A stretch of 64,000 nucleotides of DNA, from contig CALHYX010000023.1 of NCBI GenBank assembly GCA_938041035.1, positions 1-64,000 on the forward strand, in the 5' to 3' direction. Below are positions 8,279 to 17,119 of this stretch, in pieces. Position numbers and translations under genes: made by a program. This DNA is from an uncultured Acidimicrobiales bacterium (GTDB lineage Bacteria; Actinomycetota; Acidimicrobiia; Acidimicrobiales; SHLQ01). The notes below the pieces were generated by a model. That model saw only the letters and a program-made list of their open reading frames with translations, was not told the DNA's origin and searched no databases. Numbering within the stretch: position 1 is the first letter of the stretch; every line of letters starts with the position of its first letter.

Positions 8279-9193
8279 ATGCCGCTGACCATTCTCCTAC
8301 CGACTCGCTCTCGCCTGTTCGCTCTGCTGATTGCCGTGGCGATGGTGGCGGCGGCTTGCGTCATCCCGACCACCAACGCCACCTTCACCTACACCGTTGA
8401 GAGCAACATCGTGTACGGCCAGGGGGCGATCGACGGCGGGGCCGCCACGACGAATCTGCTCCTCGATCTGTACATCCCCGACACCGAGCCGGGCGACGGG
8501 CCGATGCCGCTGATGGTGATGATTCACGGTGGTGGTTTCGTGGGCGGGTCGAAGACCCAGAGCAACCTGGTGTCCGCCGCGACCCGTTACGCTCAGCGCG
8601 GCTATCTGGTGGCGTCGATCAACTACCGGCTCGGCGGATCCGACCCCTTGCCGTCGAGCGCGGTGCAACCCATCTGGGATCTCGTGCAGCCCAACCCGAC
8701 CCCGGTGATCAAGGGCCTCGTCGCCGCCATCGATGACACGCTCACCGCCATCGAGTTTCTGCATGAGCGCGACGATGTGTTCGACCCGTGGACGATTCTG
8801 TGGGGCTCCTCGGCGGGCGCCATCACCGCGCTCAACGTGGGGTACATCCTCGACGACTTCGGCATCGATGGCCCGGACATCGCCGCGGTGATCGACCTGT
8901 GGGGCGGGTTCTACCTCACGCCCGATGGTCCGCCGTTCGAAGGCGCGAACGAACCGCCGCTGTTCGTCGTGCACGGCACGGCCGACACCGTGGTGCCGTA
9001 CGCGTTGACGGAGAACATCGTGAACTGGCAGGCCGATAGTGGCAACCCGTTGGAGGTGCACGCCATCGCAGGGGCGGGGCACGGCGTGAACCTGTTCACC
9101 GTCGACGCCTCACCGGGGGTCAGCCTCTACCAGCGTTCCGTCGACTTCCTCGACGAGCAGCTGTTCGAACCGCTCGAGCCCTTCCTCGAGTAG
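8279..9193 (+). CDS. Secreted lipoprotein alpha/beta hydrolase (paralogue of 3578-4573)
   Basis: A 304-residue exported esterase. The frame is open from 8141, but the ATG at 8279 puts the signal peptide at the N-terminus: MPLTILLPTRSRLF, then a hydrophobic stretch ending in VAAAC with the lipid-modified Cys27. It carries HGGG in MIHGGGFVGGSK, the nucleophile in GSSAG, a GTADTVVP acid motif and GAGHG with the histidine. It aligns along its whole length with the product of 3578-4573, including an identical LWGSSAGAIT core. The two are therefore the products of a duplication with an HNH/DUF4259 pair and another hydrolase now between them. The substrate is unknown. Confidence 0.85.
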   Translation: MPLTILLPTRSRLFALLIAVAMVAAACVIPTTNATFTYTVESNIVYGQGAIDGGAATTNLLLDLYIPDTEPGDGPMPLMVMIHGGGFVGGSKTQSNLVSAATRYAQRGYLVASINYRLGGSDPLPSSAVQPIWDLVQPNPTPVIKGLVAAIDDTLTAIEFLHERDDVFDPWTILWGSSAGAITALNVGYILDDFGIDGPDIAAVIDLWGGFYLTPDGPPFEGANEPPLFVVHGTADTVVPYALTENIVNWQADSGNPLEVHAIAGAGHGVNLFTVDASPGVSLYQRSVDFLDEQLFEPLEPFLE

Positions 9194-9256
9194 CCGACCC
9201 CGCCGGTAATCCGCAGTCCGTCCGTACATAGCGATGGCGAGGCGCAACACTGGAGC

Positions 9257-10051
9257 ATGGTTTTTCGGCGCCTCCGGGTCTTGTCGTGGTTGGCGGTGAT
9301 CGCCATCGCCACTTCCGCGTGTGCCGGCACCGAGGCCGCGGCGCCGGCGGCCGCCGTCGGCGGGGCAACCACATCGGTCGATCCAAAGCCGGCGCCGAGC
9401 CCGTCCCCGACATCTGCGGCGCCGCCGCCAACCACGGCCCCACCCACCACGGCCCCACCCACCACGAGCACGGCTCCCACCGCTCTGCCCCCCACCGCTC
9501 TGCCTACCACCACTGCTCTGCCCACCTCAGCGCTGCCCGCCGACTGCCGCACCATCGAGGACTTCGACGACGAAGACGCGGCGGCGCGTTGGCGGGTGGT
9601 GAACGACGGCGTGATGGGCGGGCGCTCGGCGGGGAACGCCGAGGTCGCCGATGGTGTCCTGCGCTTCTCGGGGACGATCGTCACCGACGGAGGCGGCTTC
9701 TCGCTGGTTCGGGTGAACCTGGGCCAGGAACCGTTGGCCGGCGTATCCGAGCTGCGGGTGCGAGCCCGATCCGACGGCCGGACCTACGAGCTGATCGCCG
9801 AGGATTCGCTCGCCGGCCGCAACCGCAGCGTGTCGCACTTCGGGGCCCTCGCCTTCGTCGGTGAGGATGCCGCCGAGTGGGAGACGCTGGTGGTGCGCTT
9901 CGCCGGGATGGAACCGCGGGCGTTCGGAAACCCGGTCGACTCCGCCGAACCCTTCCAACCCGACCTGGTCACCAGCATCGGCATCATCCAGTCCGACGGG
10001 AGCGACGGAGCGTTCGCCATCGAGATCGACCGAATCGACGCCTGCCCCTAG
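9257..10051 (+). CDS. CIA30-domain lipoprotein
   Basis: This 264-residue protein has a signal peptide with lipobox TSAC (Cys22), then about 65 residues of Pro/Thr/Ala low complexity, a typical flexible wall-spanning linker. The folded domain from about residue 95 to the end is a CIA30-type jelly-roll: it starts with IEDFDDEDAAARWRVVNDGV and keeps the hallmark NDGVMGGRS, then FSGTIV, GGFSLVR, VRARSDGRTY and the closing SIGIIQSD strand. CIA30 proteins are named after a complex I assembly factor, but bacterial exported versions have no assigned role and probably bind carbohydrate or another ligand. The gene is convergent with the esterase at 10131-11246, with two palindromic repeats between them. 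Confidence 0.8.
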   Translation: MVFRRLRVLSWLAVIAIATSACAGTEAAAPAAAVGGATTSVDPKPAPSPSPTSAAPPPTTAPPTTAPPTTSTAPTALPPTALPTTTALPTSALPADCRTIEDFDDEDAAARWRVVNDGVMGGRSAGNAEVADGVLRFSGTIVTDGGGFSLVRVNLGQEPLAGVSELRVRARSDGRTYELIAEDSLAGRNRSVSHFGALAFVGEDAAEWETLVVRFAGMEPRAFGNPVDSAEPFQPDLVTSIGIIQSDGSDGAFAIEIDRIDACP

Positions 10052-10057
10052 CGCCCC

Positions 10058-10122
10058 GCGACCGCTCTGGTGCCGGCACCAGCGTGACCGCGACCGGTCT
10101 GGTGCCTGGCACCAGCGTGACC
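10058..10122. repeat. Tandem palindromic repeat, CTGGTGCC(T)GGCACCAG, two copies
   Basis: Two 32/33-bp units (10058-10089 and 10090-10122) are nearly identical. Each contains a palindrome, CTGGTGCC-GGCACCAG at 10067-10082 and the same with one central T at 10099-10115. They fill the gap between convergent stops at 10051 and 10133 and could act as a bidirectional terminator. A third copy lies at 11293-11329. Confidence 0.8.
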
Positions 10123-10130
10123 ATGGGGTG

Positions 10131-11246
10131 CTAGGCCACCGAGTGGGCGAACCGGTTGATGTCGCCGATCGTGGCGGCCACGACGTCGGGCATGGCGGCG
10201 AGGAACAGGCAGTCCCCGGCGTGGCACGTGCCGTTCACGGTGCGGCTCACCGCCGGGACGCCGGCGGCGACGAGCTTGTTGGCGAACACCAGCCCCTCGT
10301 CGCGCAGCGGGTCGAGCTGGTTGGTGGAGATCACGTGGGGCGGCAGGCCCTCGAGGTCGGCCTCGGTGGCGTGGAGCGGCCAGGCGAGCGGGTTGGTGCC
10401 GTTCTCGCCGGTCGGGTCGTACACCTTCACCAACGCGGCCATGTTGTCGTTGCCGAGGAAGTACTGGTCGTTCTCGATCAACGAGGCGAGCTCGGCCGGC
10501 GGGCTGCCGTACTGCCCGGAGATGTAGGGGCACTGGGCGTACACCCCGGAGATGGCATCGAGCCAGCCGTCGCGCTTGGCCTGCAACGTGGTGGCCAGCG
10601 AGAGGTTGCCGCCGCCGGACTCGCCACTCATGATCAGATGCGACGCGCCGAGCGCGTCGAGGTTGGCGTGGGTCCACTGCGCGGCGCTGGCGCAGTCGTT
10701 CAGCCCGGCGGGGAACGGGTGGGGCCCGAGGCTGCCGCCGCCGTTGCGGAACTCGACGCCCACGACGACCAGGCCGGTGGCGGCCAGCTCGTCGCGCCAG
10801 CGCTGATATGACGGCCCGTCGGCGCGCAACAGCACCATGCCGCCGCCATGGGTGTGCACCACCGCGGGCACCGGGCCGTCGACGTCGGTGGGCGTGTGGA
10901 TGTAGAGCAGGATGTCGTTGCCGTCGACACCGCTGATGGTTTCGGTACGCCGGTCGACGTTGGTGATCTCGGGCAGGCCGGCCAACAGCGCATCGAACAT
11001 CACGTCGTACATGGGCTCGGCCGCGTCGCAGTATTCGAGCAGGCCCTCGTAGTCGGTGGCCGCGCTGACGGGGGAGGGGGCGGACAACGCGTCCAGGCCA
11101 AACGGCGCCATCGCCGCCACCATGCGCGGATCCGAGCGCGGATCGGTGCCGAGGCTCATCTCGGGGTCGCCCAGTCGACCCGGCAGGGTGGGGCCGGGTC
11201 CCTCGTCGGAGCTGGAATCGGACGTGGTGGCGGTGGCGTCGGTCAT
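10131..11246 (-). CDS. Alpha/beta hydrolase, hormone-sensitive-lipase-type esterase
   Basis: A 371-residue cytoplasmic esterase with no signal peptide. HTHGGG (oxyanion hole) is at 131-136, the nucleophile Ser210 lies in GESGGG (a variant of the usual GDSAGG), the acid is in DPLRDEG and the base in GTCHAGD. An N-terminal cap region covers residues 1-100. The family hydrolyses short-chain acyl esters; the true substrate is not readable. A palindromic repeat copy lies 47 bp upstream of the start, and two copies lie just past the stop. It is related to the esterase at 16138-17115 (shared DPLRDEGL) but distant. Confidence 0.85.
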   Translation of the reverse strand: MTDATATTSDSSSDEGPGPTLPGRLGDPEMSLGTDPRSDPRMVAAMAPFGLDALSAPSPVSAATDYEGLLEYCDAAEPMYDVMFDALLAGLPEITNVDRRTETISGVDGNDILLYIHTPTDVDGPVPAVVHTHGGGMVLLRADGPSYQRWRDELAATGLVVVGVEFRNGGGSLGPHPFPAGLNDCASAAQWTHANLDALGASHLIMSGESGGGNLSLATTLQAKRDGWLDAISGVYAQCPYISGQYGSPPAELASLIENDQYFLGNDNMAALVKVYDPTGENGTNPLAWPLHATEADLEGLPPHVISTNQLDPLRDEGLVFANKLVAAGVPAVSRTVNGTCHAGDCLFLAAMPDVVAATIGDINRFAHSVA

Positions 11247-11292
11247 GAATCCGGTCTACGCCTGCACCGCCGCGCGCGCAAGCGCCGCTTAT

Positions 11293-11329
11293 CGCGAACC
11301 ATCTGGTGCCTGGCACCAGATGGTTCGCG
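11293..11329. terminator. 37-bp perfect palindrome, third copy of the repeat family
   Basis: Arms of 18 bp flank one central T, with the same CTGGTGCC-T-GGCACCAG core as the pair at 10067-10115 but extended by AT-rich and GCG flanks. It lies 31 bp past the stop of the small membrane protein gene and 47 bp before the start of the esterase, so it fits an intergenic hairpin terminator that belongs to a dispersed repeat family. There is no T-run. Confidence 0.6.
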
Positions 11330-11359
11330 GGGCGTTGAATCCCAGATCGTCGGGAAGCC

Positions 11360-11635
11360 CTACGGCAGCTTGCTGGTGACCTTTTCGAGGTACCCGGTCT
11401 TGATCAGCGCGAACAGGATGCCCACGGCGCAGATCGTGCCGAGAATCCACGGCACCCCCTCGTTGTCGGGCGGGATGACCCGGCCCACGATGTTGCCGAC
11501 CACCATGCCGGCGACGCCGAGCCCGACGGTGGCGGGAAGGGACAGCTTCTGCTCGCCCGGCAGGATCGCCCGGGCGATGAAGCCGATGATCCCTCCCGCG
11601 ATGATCGATCCAATGATGCCAATAACCCACGCCAT
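11360..11635 (-). CDS. GlsB/YeaQ/YmgE-family small membrane protein
   Basis: A 91-residue integral membrane protein with three glycine-rich hydrophobic segments (residues 2-22, 35-52 and 63-80), including the diagnostic GGIIGFIARAILPG and GMVVGNIVGR stretches of the transglycosylase-associated/GlsB family. The ATG at 11635 has GAGAGGAG seven bases upstream; an open frame further upstream has no support. The family is linked to general and envelope stress in other bacteria, but its molecular action is unknown. Confidence 0.85.
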   Translation of the reverse strand: MAWVIGIIGSIIAGGIIGFIARAILPGEQKLSLPATVGLGVAGMVVGNIVGRVIPPDNEGVPWILGTICAVGILFALIKTGYLEKVTSKLP

Positions 11636-11800
11636 GGCGGGCTCCTCTCTGCGCTGCCTACGACGGCGCCATCTACTACGGGGATGTATACCCGCCGCCA
11701 GGTGCGGCCAGCGGGTGAACACCGTGATGGTAGGCGCGCCTGCGGCCGCGGCGCTCCTTGACTCATTCGTCAGGCGCGGACTCAGCTGTCAGGAGCGGGC

Positions 11801-13279
11801 TCATGCGGCCGACGCGGGCGGCGCGTCGTACTCGGAGCCGATGGCCGCCACCAGCTTGGTCGCCGAAATCAGCGAGATCGCCGCGATGGTGGCCGTCACC
11901 CCGAGCGCGGCCACGTAGCCGGCAGCAAGCGCGTCGATGGTCTCCGACGACACGGCGACCGCGTCGTTACCCAGCAGCTCGCGCACCGTCTCGACCTCAC
12001 CCACCCGGTGCTGTACGACCGCGAACACCACCAGTCCGCCGACCGCCGCGCCGTAGGCGAAACCGAGCGCTCGCAGGAACTGATGGGCCGACGAAACCCG
12101 GCCCATCTCCTCGGCGCCGGCTCGGCCCTGGAGGATCGAAAGCCCGGCGGTAGTGACCGACCCCACGCCGAACCCGACGACCACGAACGCCCCGAAGAGC
12201 AGCGGCAACGGCGCCTCGGTCCACGCGAGCCCGGTCGCCGACCCGGTGGCCAACACCAGTAACACCGAACCGATCCGCACCACGTGCGCGGGGTGCATGT
12301 GCTCCTGGGCGCGGCTGCTCGCCCAGGCGGCGACCGACCACCCCATCACCATGAACAGCACGGAGAACGCCGCGCCGCTCTGGCTCACCCCGCGGGTGCC
12401 CTTCAGGTACAGCGGCAAGAACGCGCTTGCGCCCGTGCCCCCCGCCACGGCGAGCGTGGAGGTGATGTGGATGTAGCGCCACCGCCGACCCGTGAGGTGA
12501 TGCAGATGCACCACCGGAGCGGCCAACCGGCGGCTGTGCCCGACGTACAGCGCCCCCACGCCGAAGCCGAGGCCGAGCCAGGCCAGCGCGATCAGGGACC
12601 CGGTCGACGCGCCGACCAGCAGCGCGATGGTCACGATGGTCATCAGCGCCAAACCGAGTCGATCGAAGTCGGTCGACTCCGTGCCCTCAAGCCGGTCGGG
12701 CAGCCGCGTCCAGCCAATGGCGATGGCGCCGGCGCCGATCGGCAGGGCGACCAGGAAGATCGCTCGCCAGCCGAACACCGAGATCAACGCGGCCGCGACC
12801 GCCGGGCCGCCGACGCCCATGACTCCCCACACCGCCGAGGTCACGGCGTAGACCTTGGGCCGCACCTCGGGCGCATACGACAGCCCAATGCTCGCGATCG
12901 CGGAACCGATCACCCCACCCGCCGTAATTCCCTGCGCGGCCCGCAGCGCGATCAACGCGATCATGTTGGGAGCGGCGGCACACGCGCACGAGATGACGAC
13001 AAACCCCACCATCGACACCCGAAAGACCCGGCGCACGCCAAAGGTGTCCACGAGTGGTCCAATACCGAGCACGGCGACCGCGGCAGCGAGCAGCTCCGCG
13101 GTGATGATCCAAGGCAGCAGGCCCACCGACCCGAGATCGTCGCCGATGTCGGGCAACGCGGCCGTCACCGACAGGTTGTTGTACGACACGAGGGCGATGG
13201 CGGCCATCAACGAGATGGTGATGGGTCGGTACTCGCCATCGAGCGGGCCGACCGGCGGTTGGGTGTCGGCCACGGTCAC
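11801..13279 (-). CDS. MFS transporter, DHA2-like drug/metabolite exporter
   Basis: A 492-residue polytopic membrane protein with about 14 hydrophobic segments. It starts LMAAIALVSYNNLSVTAALPDIGDDLG, a typical first helix of 14-helix DHA2 exporters, followed by GPLVDTFGVRRVF (loop 2-3 motif A), LRAAQGITAGGVIGSAIA, and GVMGVGGPAVAAALISVFGWRAIF (antiporter motif C and the following GWR). The substrate cannot be read. It is divergent from the acyl-CoA-dehydrogenase-fold enzyme at 13391, and a KstR-type palindrome sits between them, so it may export or import a lipid or steroid-like compound. That link is inference from the shared promoter. Confidence 0.85.
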   Translation of the reverse strand: MTVADTQPPVGPLDGEYRPITISLMAAIALVSYNNLSVTAALPDIGDDLGSVGLLPWIITAELLAAAVAVLGIGPLVDTFGVRRVFRVSMVGFVVISCACAAAPNMIALIALRAAQGITAGGVIGSAIASIGLSYAPEVRPKVYAVTSAVWGVMGVGGPAVAAALISVFGWRAIFLVALPIGAGAIAIGWTRLPDRLEGTESTDFDRLGLALMTIVTIALLVGASTGSLIALAWLGLGFGVGALYVGHSRRLAAPVVHLHHLTGRRWRYIHITSTLAVAGGTGASAFLPLYLKGTRGVSQSGAAFSVLFMVMGWSVAAWASSRAQEHMHPAHVVRIGSVLLVLATGSATGLAWTEAPLPLLFGAFVVVGFGVGSVTTAGLSILQGRAGAEEMGRVSSAHQFLRALGFAYGAAVGGLVVFAVVQHRVGEVETVRELLGNDAVAVSSETIDALAAGYVAALGVTATIAAISLISATKLVAAIGSEYDAPPASAA

Positions 13280-13336
13280 GAATGCAGTATGGCCCGATCC
13301 CGTTGGACGGGCGCCCGAGTTCGCCGACCGATACGT

Positions 13337-13350
13337 TGGAACCTGTTCTA
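13337..13350. promoter_or_regulatory. KstR-like operator, TNNAACNNGTTNNA
   Basis: The 14 bases TGGAACCTGTTCTA fit every fixed position of the KstR box (TNNAACNNGTTNNA) known from mycobacterial and rhodococcal sterol-catabolism genes. It lies 41 bp before the start of the acyl-CoA-dehydrogenase-fold gene and 58 bp before the divergent MFS start, where a repressor would control both. Confidence 0.55.
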
Positions 13351-13390
13351 CTTCAGCAGGAAGTCACCCGACGGTACGCGGAGGCCCGGT

Positions 13391-14506
13391 ATGGGAACCC
13401 ATTTGGACGCGGCGCACGATCTCTTCGATCTCATCGACACCAACGCCGAGAAGGCGGTGGGTGACCCGTTGCCCATCGCCAGCGTCGACGCCATGGTCGA
13501 GGCCGGTCTGCACGCCACCATGATCCCGGAGGTCCTCGGCGGCCCCGAGCTGCGCCTCACCGACTCCATGGCCGTCTGGGCCGAGATCTCCCGCGCCGAC
13601 GGCTCCGCCGGCTGGTGCCTCATGGCCAGCGCCGCCACCACCGCCTACTTCGCCGCCTACTGCCCCGACTCGCTGACCGACGTGATGTTCGCCGACGGCG
13701 TTCCTCTCGCCGCCGGCCAGTTCGCTCCGCTCGGCACCGCCGAGGTGGCCGACGACGGCATCACGGTGTCGGGCGCCTACCAGTTCGGCAGCGGCATCAA
13801 CCACTCATCGTGGGCCGGCGCCGGAGTCATCACCGCCCCGGCGGACGGCGACCCCGAGTACCTGTTCTGCATCACCCCGCGGGAGAACGCCAACGTCGTC
13901 GGTAACTGGGAGGTCCTCGGCCTGCAGGGCACCGCCAGCTACGACTACACCCTCGACTCCGTGTTCATCCCCCACGACGCCACCTTTCCGCTCGGGGCGC
14001 CCCGCCTGCGCGGTGGTCCGATGTATGACCTCGGCGTGATCCCGCTCACCTCGGCCGGCCACGCCGCCTTCGCCCTGGGCGTCGTCCGTCGCGCCCTCGA
14101 CGAGACCATGAAGATCGCCAGTACCAAACAACGCATGGCCGGCAAGACCAAGATCGGCGAGGACGAGCGTTTCCTGTACGACCTCGGCGTGCTCGAATCC
14201 CGGTTCCGGGCCGCCGAGCTCTGGGTCATGACCTCCTACCGGGCGCTCGAGGACCACATCATCGCCACCGGCGAGTACGACCAGCGCCTCGGCGAGGCGG
14301 CGATGCAGGCCAACATCTTCATCACCCAGGAGGGCGCCGACATCGTCCGCCAGTGCTACCTGCACTCCGGCACCGCCGGCCTCCGCCAGGGTGCGCTGAA
14401 CCGCTGCTTCCGCGACATTCACGCCGGAACCCAACACGCCCTCACCAGCCCGGGCGGCACGGTGGGGTTCGCCCGCGGCCTCATCGAGGACGTCCCCGAA
14501 GGCTGA
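13391..14506 (+). CDS. Acyl-CoA-dehydrogenase-fold flavoenzyme, HsaA-like monooxygenase candidate
   Basis: A 371-residue protein of the acyl-CoA dehydrogenase fold. Instead of the usual catalytic-glutamate signatures it has features of the flavin-dependent hydroxylase branch (HsaA type): YQFGSGINHSSWAGAGV in the middle strand domain, LQGTASYDYTLDSVFIP, and a C-terminal helical bundle ending LTSPGGTVGFARGL. Such enzymes hydroxylate aromatic or steroid-derived rings using reduced flavin from a partner reductase. The ATG at 13391 follows GCGGAGG; the open frame extends far upstream but is antisense to the MFS gene. A KstR-type site lies 41 bp upstream. A flavin reductase gene lies 2.6 kb downstream. 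A true dehydrogenase function remains possible. Confidence 0.75.
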   Translation: MGTHLDAAHDLFDLIDTNAEKAVGDPLPIASVDAMVEAGLHATMIPEVLGGPELRLTDSMAVWAEISRADGSAGWCLMASAATTAYFAAYCPDSLTDVMFADGVPLAAGQFAPLGTAEVADDGITVSGAYQFGSGINHSSWAGAGVITAPADGDPEYLFCITPRENANVVGNWEVLGLQGTASYDYTLDSVFIPHDATFPLGAPRLRGGPMYDLGVIPLTSAGHAAFALGVVRRALDETMKIASTKQRMAGKTKIGEDERFLYDLGVLESRFRAAELWVMTSYRALEDHIIATGEYDQRLGEAAMQANIFITQEGADIVRQCYLHSGTAGLRQGALNRCFRDIHAGTQHALTSPGGTVGFARGLIEDVPEG

Positions 14507-14603
14507 ACTCCTCAACATGTGAGCGACGGGACTGTTGGAGGGCCAGACTGGGTTCCCCTCCCCTCGCGCACGCGCGCGTTCCCCGAACCTCCGATGGAGC
14601 ATC

Positions 14604-16064
14604 GTGTCCTCAACCACCAGCACCGCCGACGCCGGACTCATCGGCCTGGCCGTCATGGGACAGAACCTCGTTCTGAACCTGGCCGACAACGGCTACTCGA
14701 TCGCCGTTTACAACCGCACGACCGCGACCACCGAGGAGTTCGTGGCTCGCGCCACCGACGACCAGGACGTGCGCGGCACGGAAACGATCGAGGAGTTCGT
14801 CGCCGCCCTGTCCCGCCCGCGCAAGATCATCCTGTTGGTGAAAGCCGGTGAGGTGGTCGACAAGGTCATCGATCAACTCCTGCCGCACCTCGAAGCCGAC
14901 GACATCGTGATCGACGGCGGTAACTCGCTCTTCACCGATACGCAGCGCCGGTTCGAGGCCCTCGCCGAGCAGGGCATCCGCTACATCGGCAGCGGCGTGT
15001 CGGGCGGTGAGGAAGGCGCCCGCAACGGTCCGTCGATCATGCCCGGCGGGTCCGCCGACGCCTGGCCCGAGGTCAGGGACATGCTTCAGGCCATCTCGGC
15101 CAAAGCGGGCCCGAACGACGATGAGCCGTGTTGTGACTGGATTGGTCCCGGAGGCTCGGGCCATTACGTGAAGATGATCCACAACGGCATCGAGTATGGC
15201 GACATGCAGGTCCTGGCCGAGGCCTACCTCGCCCTTTCCGCCCTCGGAAACTCGCCCGCGGAGATGGCCACCATCTTCGACGGCTGGAACCAGGGCCGGC
15301 TGCGCTCCTATCTCGTGGAGATCACCGCCGAGATCATGGCTGCGACCGACGACGACGGCACCCCGATGATCGATGTGATCCTCGACGCGGCCGGGCAGAA
15401 GGGCACCGGCAAATGGACCGTCATCTCGGCCATGCAGCTCGGTCAACCCATGATGCTCGTCGCCGAGGCGGTCGGCGCCCGCATGGTGTCGTCGTTCGTC
15501 GACGTGCGCAAGCGGGCGGCCGAGCTGCTCCTCGGCCCGGAGTCGGTCGGTCTCGGCGACCTCTCCGTCGCCGACGTCGCCGACGCGGTGTACGCCGCCA
15601 AGCTCATCTCCTACGCCCAGGGGTTCATGGTGCTCGCCGACGCGTCGGCCGAGAACGAGTGGGGGCTGGACCTGGCGTCGATTGCCCGCATGTGGCGCGG
15701 CGGCTGCATCATCCGCGCCGCCTTTCTCGACGACATCGCCGAGGCCTACGGCCGTGACGCCAACCTGGTGAACCTGCTGTTCGACCCCTTCTTCGTCGAC
15801 GCGGTCAACGCGTCGATTCCGGGCCTGCGCAAGACCGTGCTCGCCGCGGCCGGCGCCGGCATCCCCGTGCCCGCCTATGCCTCGGCCCTGACCTTCTTCG
15901 ACGGCTTCCGTACCGCTCGCGGTTCGGCCAACCTGATCCAGGCCCAACGCGACTACTTCGGCGCCCACACCTACGAACGGCTCGACAAGCCCCGCGGCGA
16001 GTGGTTTCACACCGACTGGGCCGGAACCGGCGGAGCCGCCACCTCCGGGAGCTATTCCGCCTGA
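14604..16064 (+). CDS. gnd: 6-phosphogluconate dehydrogenase, decarboxylating
   Basis: A 486-residue enzyme that converts 6-phosphogluconate to ribulose 5-phosphate with NADP reduction in the oxidative pentose phosphate pathway. The N-terminal Rossmann motif GLAVMGQNLVLNLADNG is followed by NRTT, IDGGNS, the signature GSGVSGGEEGARNGPSIMPG, the catalytic HYVKMIHNGIEYGDMQ block, and KGTGKWT. Length fits the long, dimeric family. I chose the GTG at 14604 (VSSTTSTADAG) because it follows GGAG and matches the usual short N-terminus. It stands alone between the HsaA-like gene and an esterase. Confidence 0.95.
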   Translation: MSSTTSTADAGLIGLAVMGQNLVLNLADNGYSIAVYNRTTATTEEFVARATDDQDVRGTETIEEFVAALSRPRKIILLVKAGEVVDKVIDQLLPHLEADDIVIDGGNSLFTDTQRRFEALAEQGIRYIGSGVSGGEEGARNGPSIMPGGSADAWPEVRDMLQAISAKAGPNDDEPCCDWIGPGGSGHYVKMIHNGIEYGDMQVLAEAYLALSALGNSPAEMATIFDGWNQGRLRSYLVEITAEIMAATDDDGTPMIDVILDAAGQKGTGKWTVISAMQLGQPMMLVAEAVGARMVSSFVDVRKRAAELLLGPESVGLGDLSVADVADAVYAAKLISYAQGFMVLADASAENEWGLDLASIARMWRGGCIIRAAFLDDIAEAYGRDANLVNLLFDPFFVDAVNASIPGLRKTVLAAAGAGIPVPAYASALTFFDGFRTARGSANLIQAQRDYFGAHTYERLDKPRGEWFHTDWAGTGGAATSGSYSA

Positions 16065-16137
16065 GCACCCTCACGGAGATCAACAGCTAGCGGGCGTTCA
16101 TTTCGCCGCGGCGACCACGCTCCCGTAGCGTCCGGCC

Positions 16138-17115
16138 ATGGCCTATGACTTCGATCCGGAATTCGCGGAACTCGTCCCGCAGCTTCCCGTGGGGCTGCTC
16201 GGTGCTCCGGGTGACGATTCGGGCGATGCGCCCGATGGAGTAGGCGACGTCCTCGCCACGTTGATGGGCGAGAGCCCGCCGCCCGACGACATCACCGTCG
16301 AGGACCGGGTTGTTCCCGGGCTCGCCGGCGACCCCGATGTCGAGGTGCGGATCTACACGCCACGGGCGGAGTCCAATGGGCCCCGCCCCGGGCTGTTCTA
16401 CATCCACGGCGGCGGCTTCATGATGGGTTCGATCGCCATGATGGACGGAGCGTGTCAGCGCTACTGCGCGGATGTTGGCCTCGTCGTGGTGTCGGTCGAA
16501 TACCGGCTCGCTCCGGCCCACCCGTACCCCGCTCCGCTCGACGACTGCTATGCCGGCCTGCTCTGGATGGCCGAGCACGCCGATGAACTCGGGGTCGACC
16601 CCGCCCGCATCGGCGTCGGCGGCGGATCGGCGGGTGCCGGTCTGGCCGCCGGAGTTGCGCTCCGGGCGCGCGACGAGTCCGGCCCGCCGCTGTGCTTTCA
16701 GTTTCTCCAGATCCCCGAACTCGACGATCGACTCGATACCCCGTCGATGATCGAGTTCACCGATACGCCGCTCTGGAACCGTCCGAACGCCGAGATCAGC
16801 TGGCGGTGCTACCTGGGCGAACTGCACGGCACCGACGACGTTCCCTACTACGCCGCCCCCTCGCGCTGCCCGGATCTCACCGGCCTGCCCCCGGCGTATG
16901 TGTCCACCATGCAGTTCGACCCGCTGCGCGACGAGGGCCTCATCTACGCCCAGCGCCTGCTTCAGGCGGGCGTCACCGTCGAGCTGCACTCCTATCCGGG
17001 CACGTTCCACGGGTCGGCGATCTTCTCCCATGCCGCCGTCTCCCGGCGCGAAGCCGACGAATCCATCACCGTGATGCGGCGGGCTTTCGGCGTCGACGGC
17101 GCTCGCGAAGGTTGA
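16138..17115 (+). CDS. Alpha/beta hydrolase, hormone-sensitive-lipase-type esterase
   Basis: A 325-residue cytoplasmic esterase with all family marks: HGGGF at 90-94 (oxyanion hole), VEYRLAPAHPYPA after it, nucleophile Ser164 in GGGSAG, acid in FDPLRDEG and base in GTFHGS. No signal peptide. It ends four bases before the start of the flavin reductase gene, so the two form an operon. The substrate is unknown; the pairing hints at processing of an ester or lactone made by a flavin-dependent oxidation. Confidence 0.9.
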   Translation: MAYDFDPEFAELVPQLPVGLLGAPGDDSGDAPDGVGDVLATLMGESPPPDDITVEDRVVPGLAGDPDVEVRIYTPRAESNGPRPGLFYIHGGGFMMGSIAMMDGACQRYCADVGLVVVSVEYRLAPAHPYPAPLDDCYAGLLWMAEHADELGVDPARIGVGGGSAGAGLAAGVALRARDESGPPLCFQFLQIPELDDRLDTPSMIEFTDTPLWNRPNAEISWRCYLGELHGTDDVPYYAAPSRCPDLTGLPPAYVSTMQFDPLRDEGLIYAQRLLQAGVTVELHSYPGTFHGSAIFSHAAVSRREADESITVMRRAFGVDGAREG

Positions 17116-17119
17116 GCCG

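Noticed and set aside
12284-13390. Upstream extension of the HsaA-like gene to 740 residues
   Set aside because: The extra 369 codons are antisense to the MFS gene, and the ATG at 13391 gives the normal family length.
16065-16137. A terminator hairpin after gnd (gctagcgggcg with cgctcccgtagc)
   Set aside because: The arms are imperfect and need bulges, so the pairing is too weak to report.
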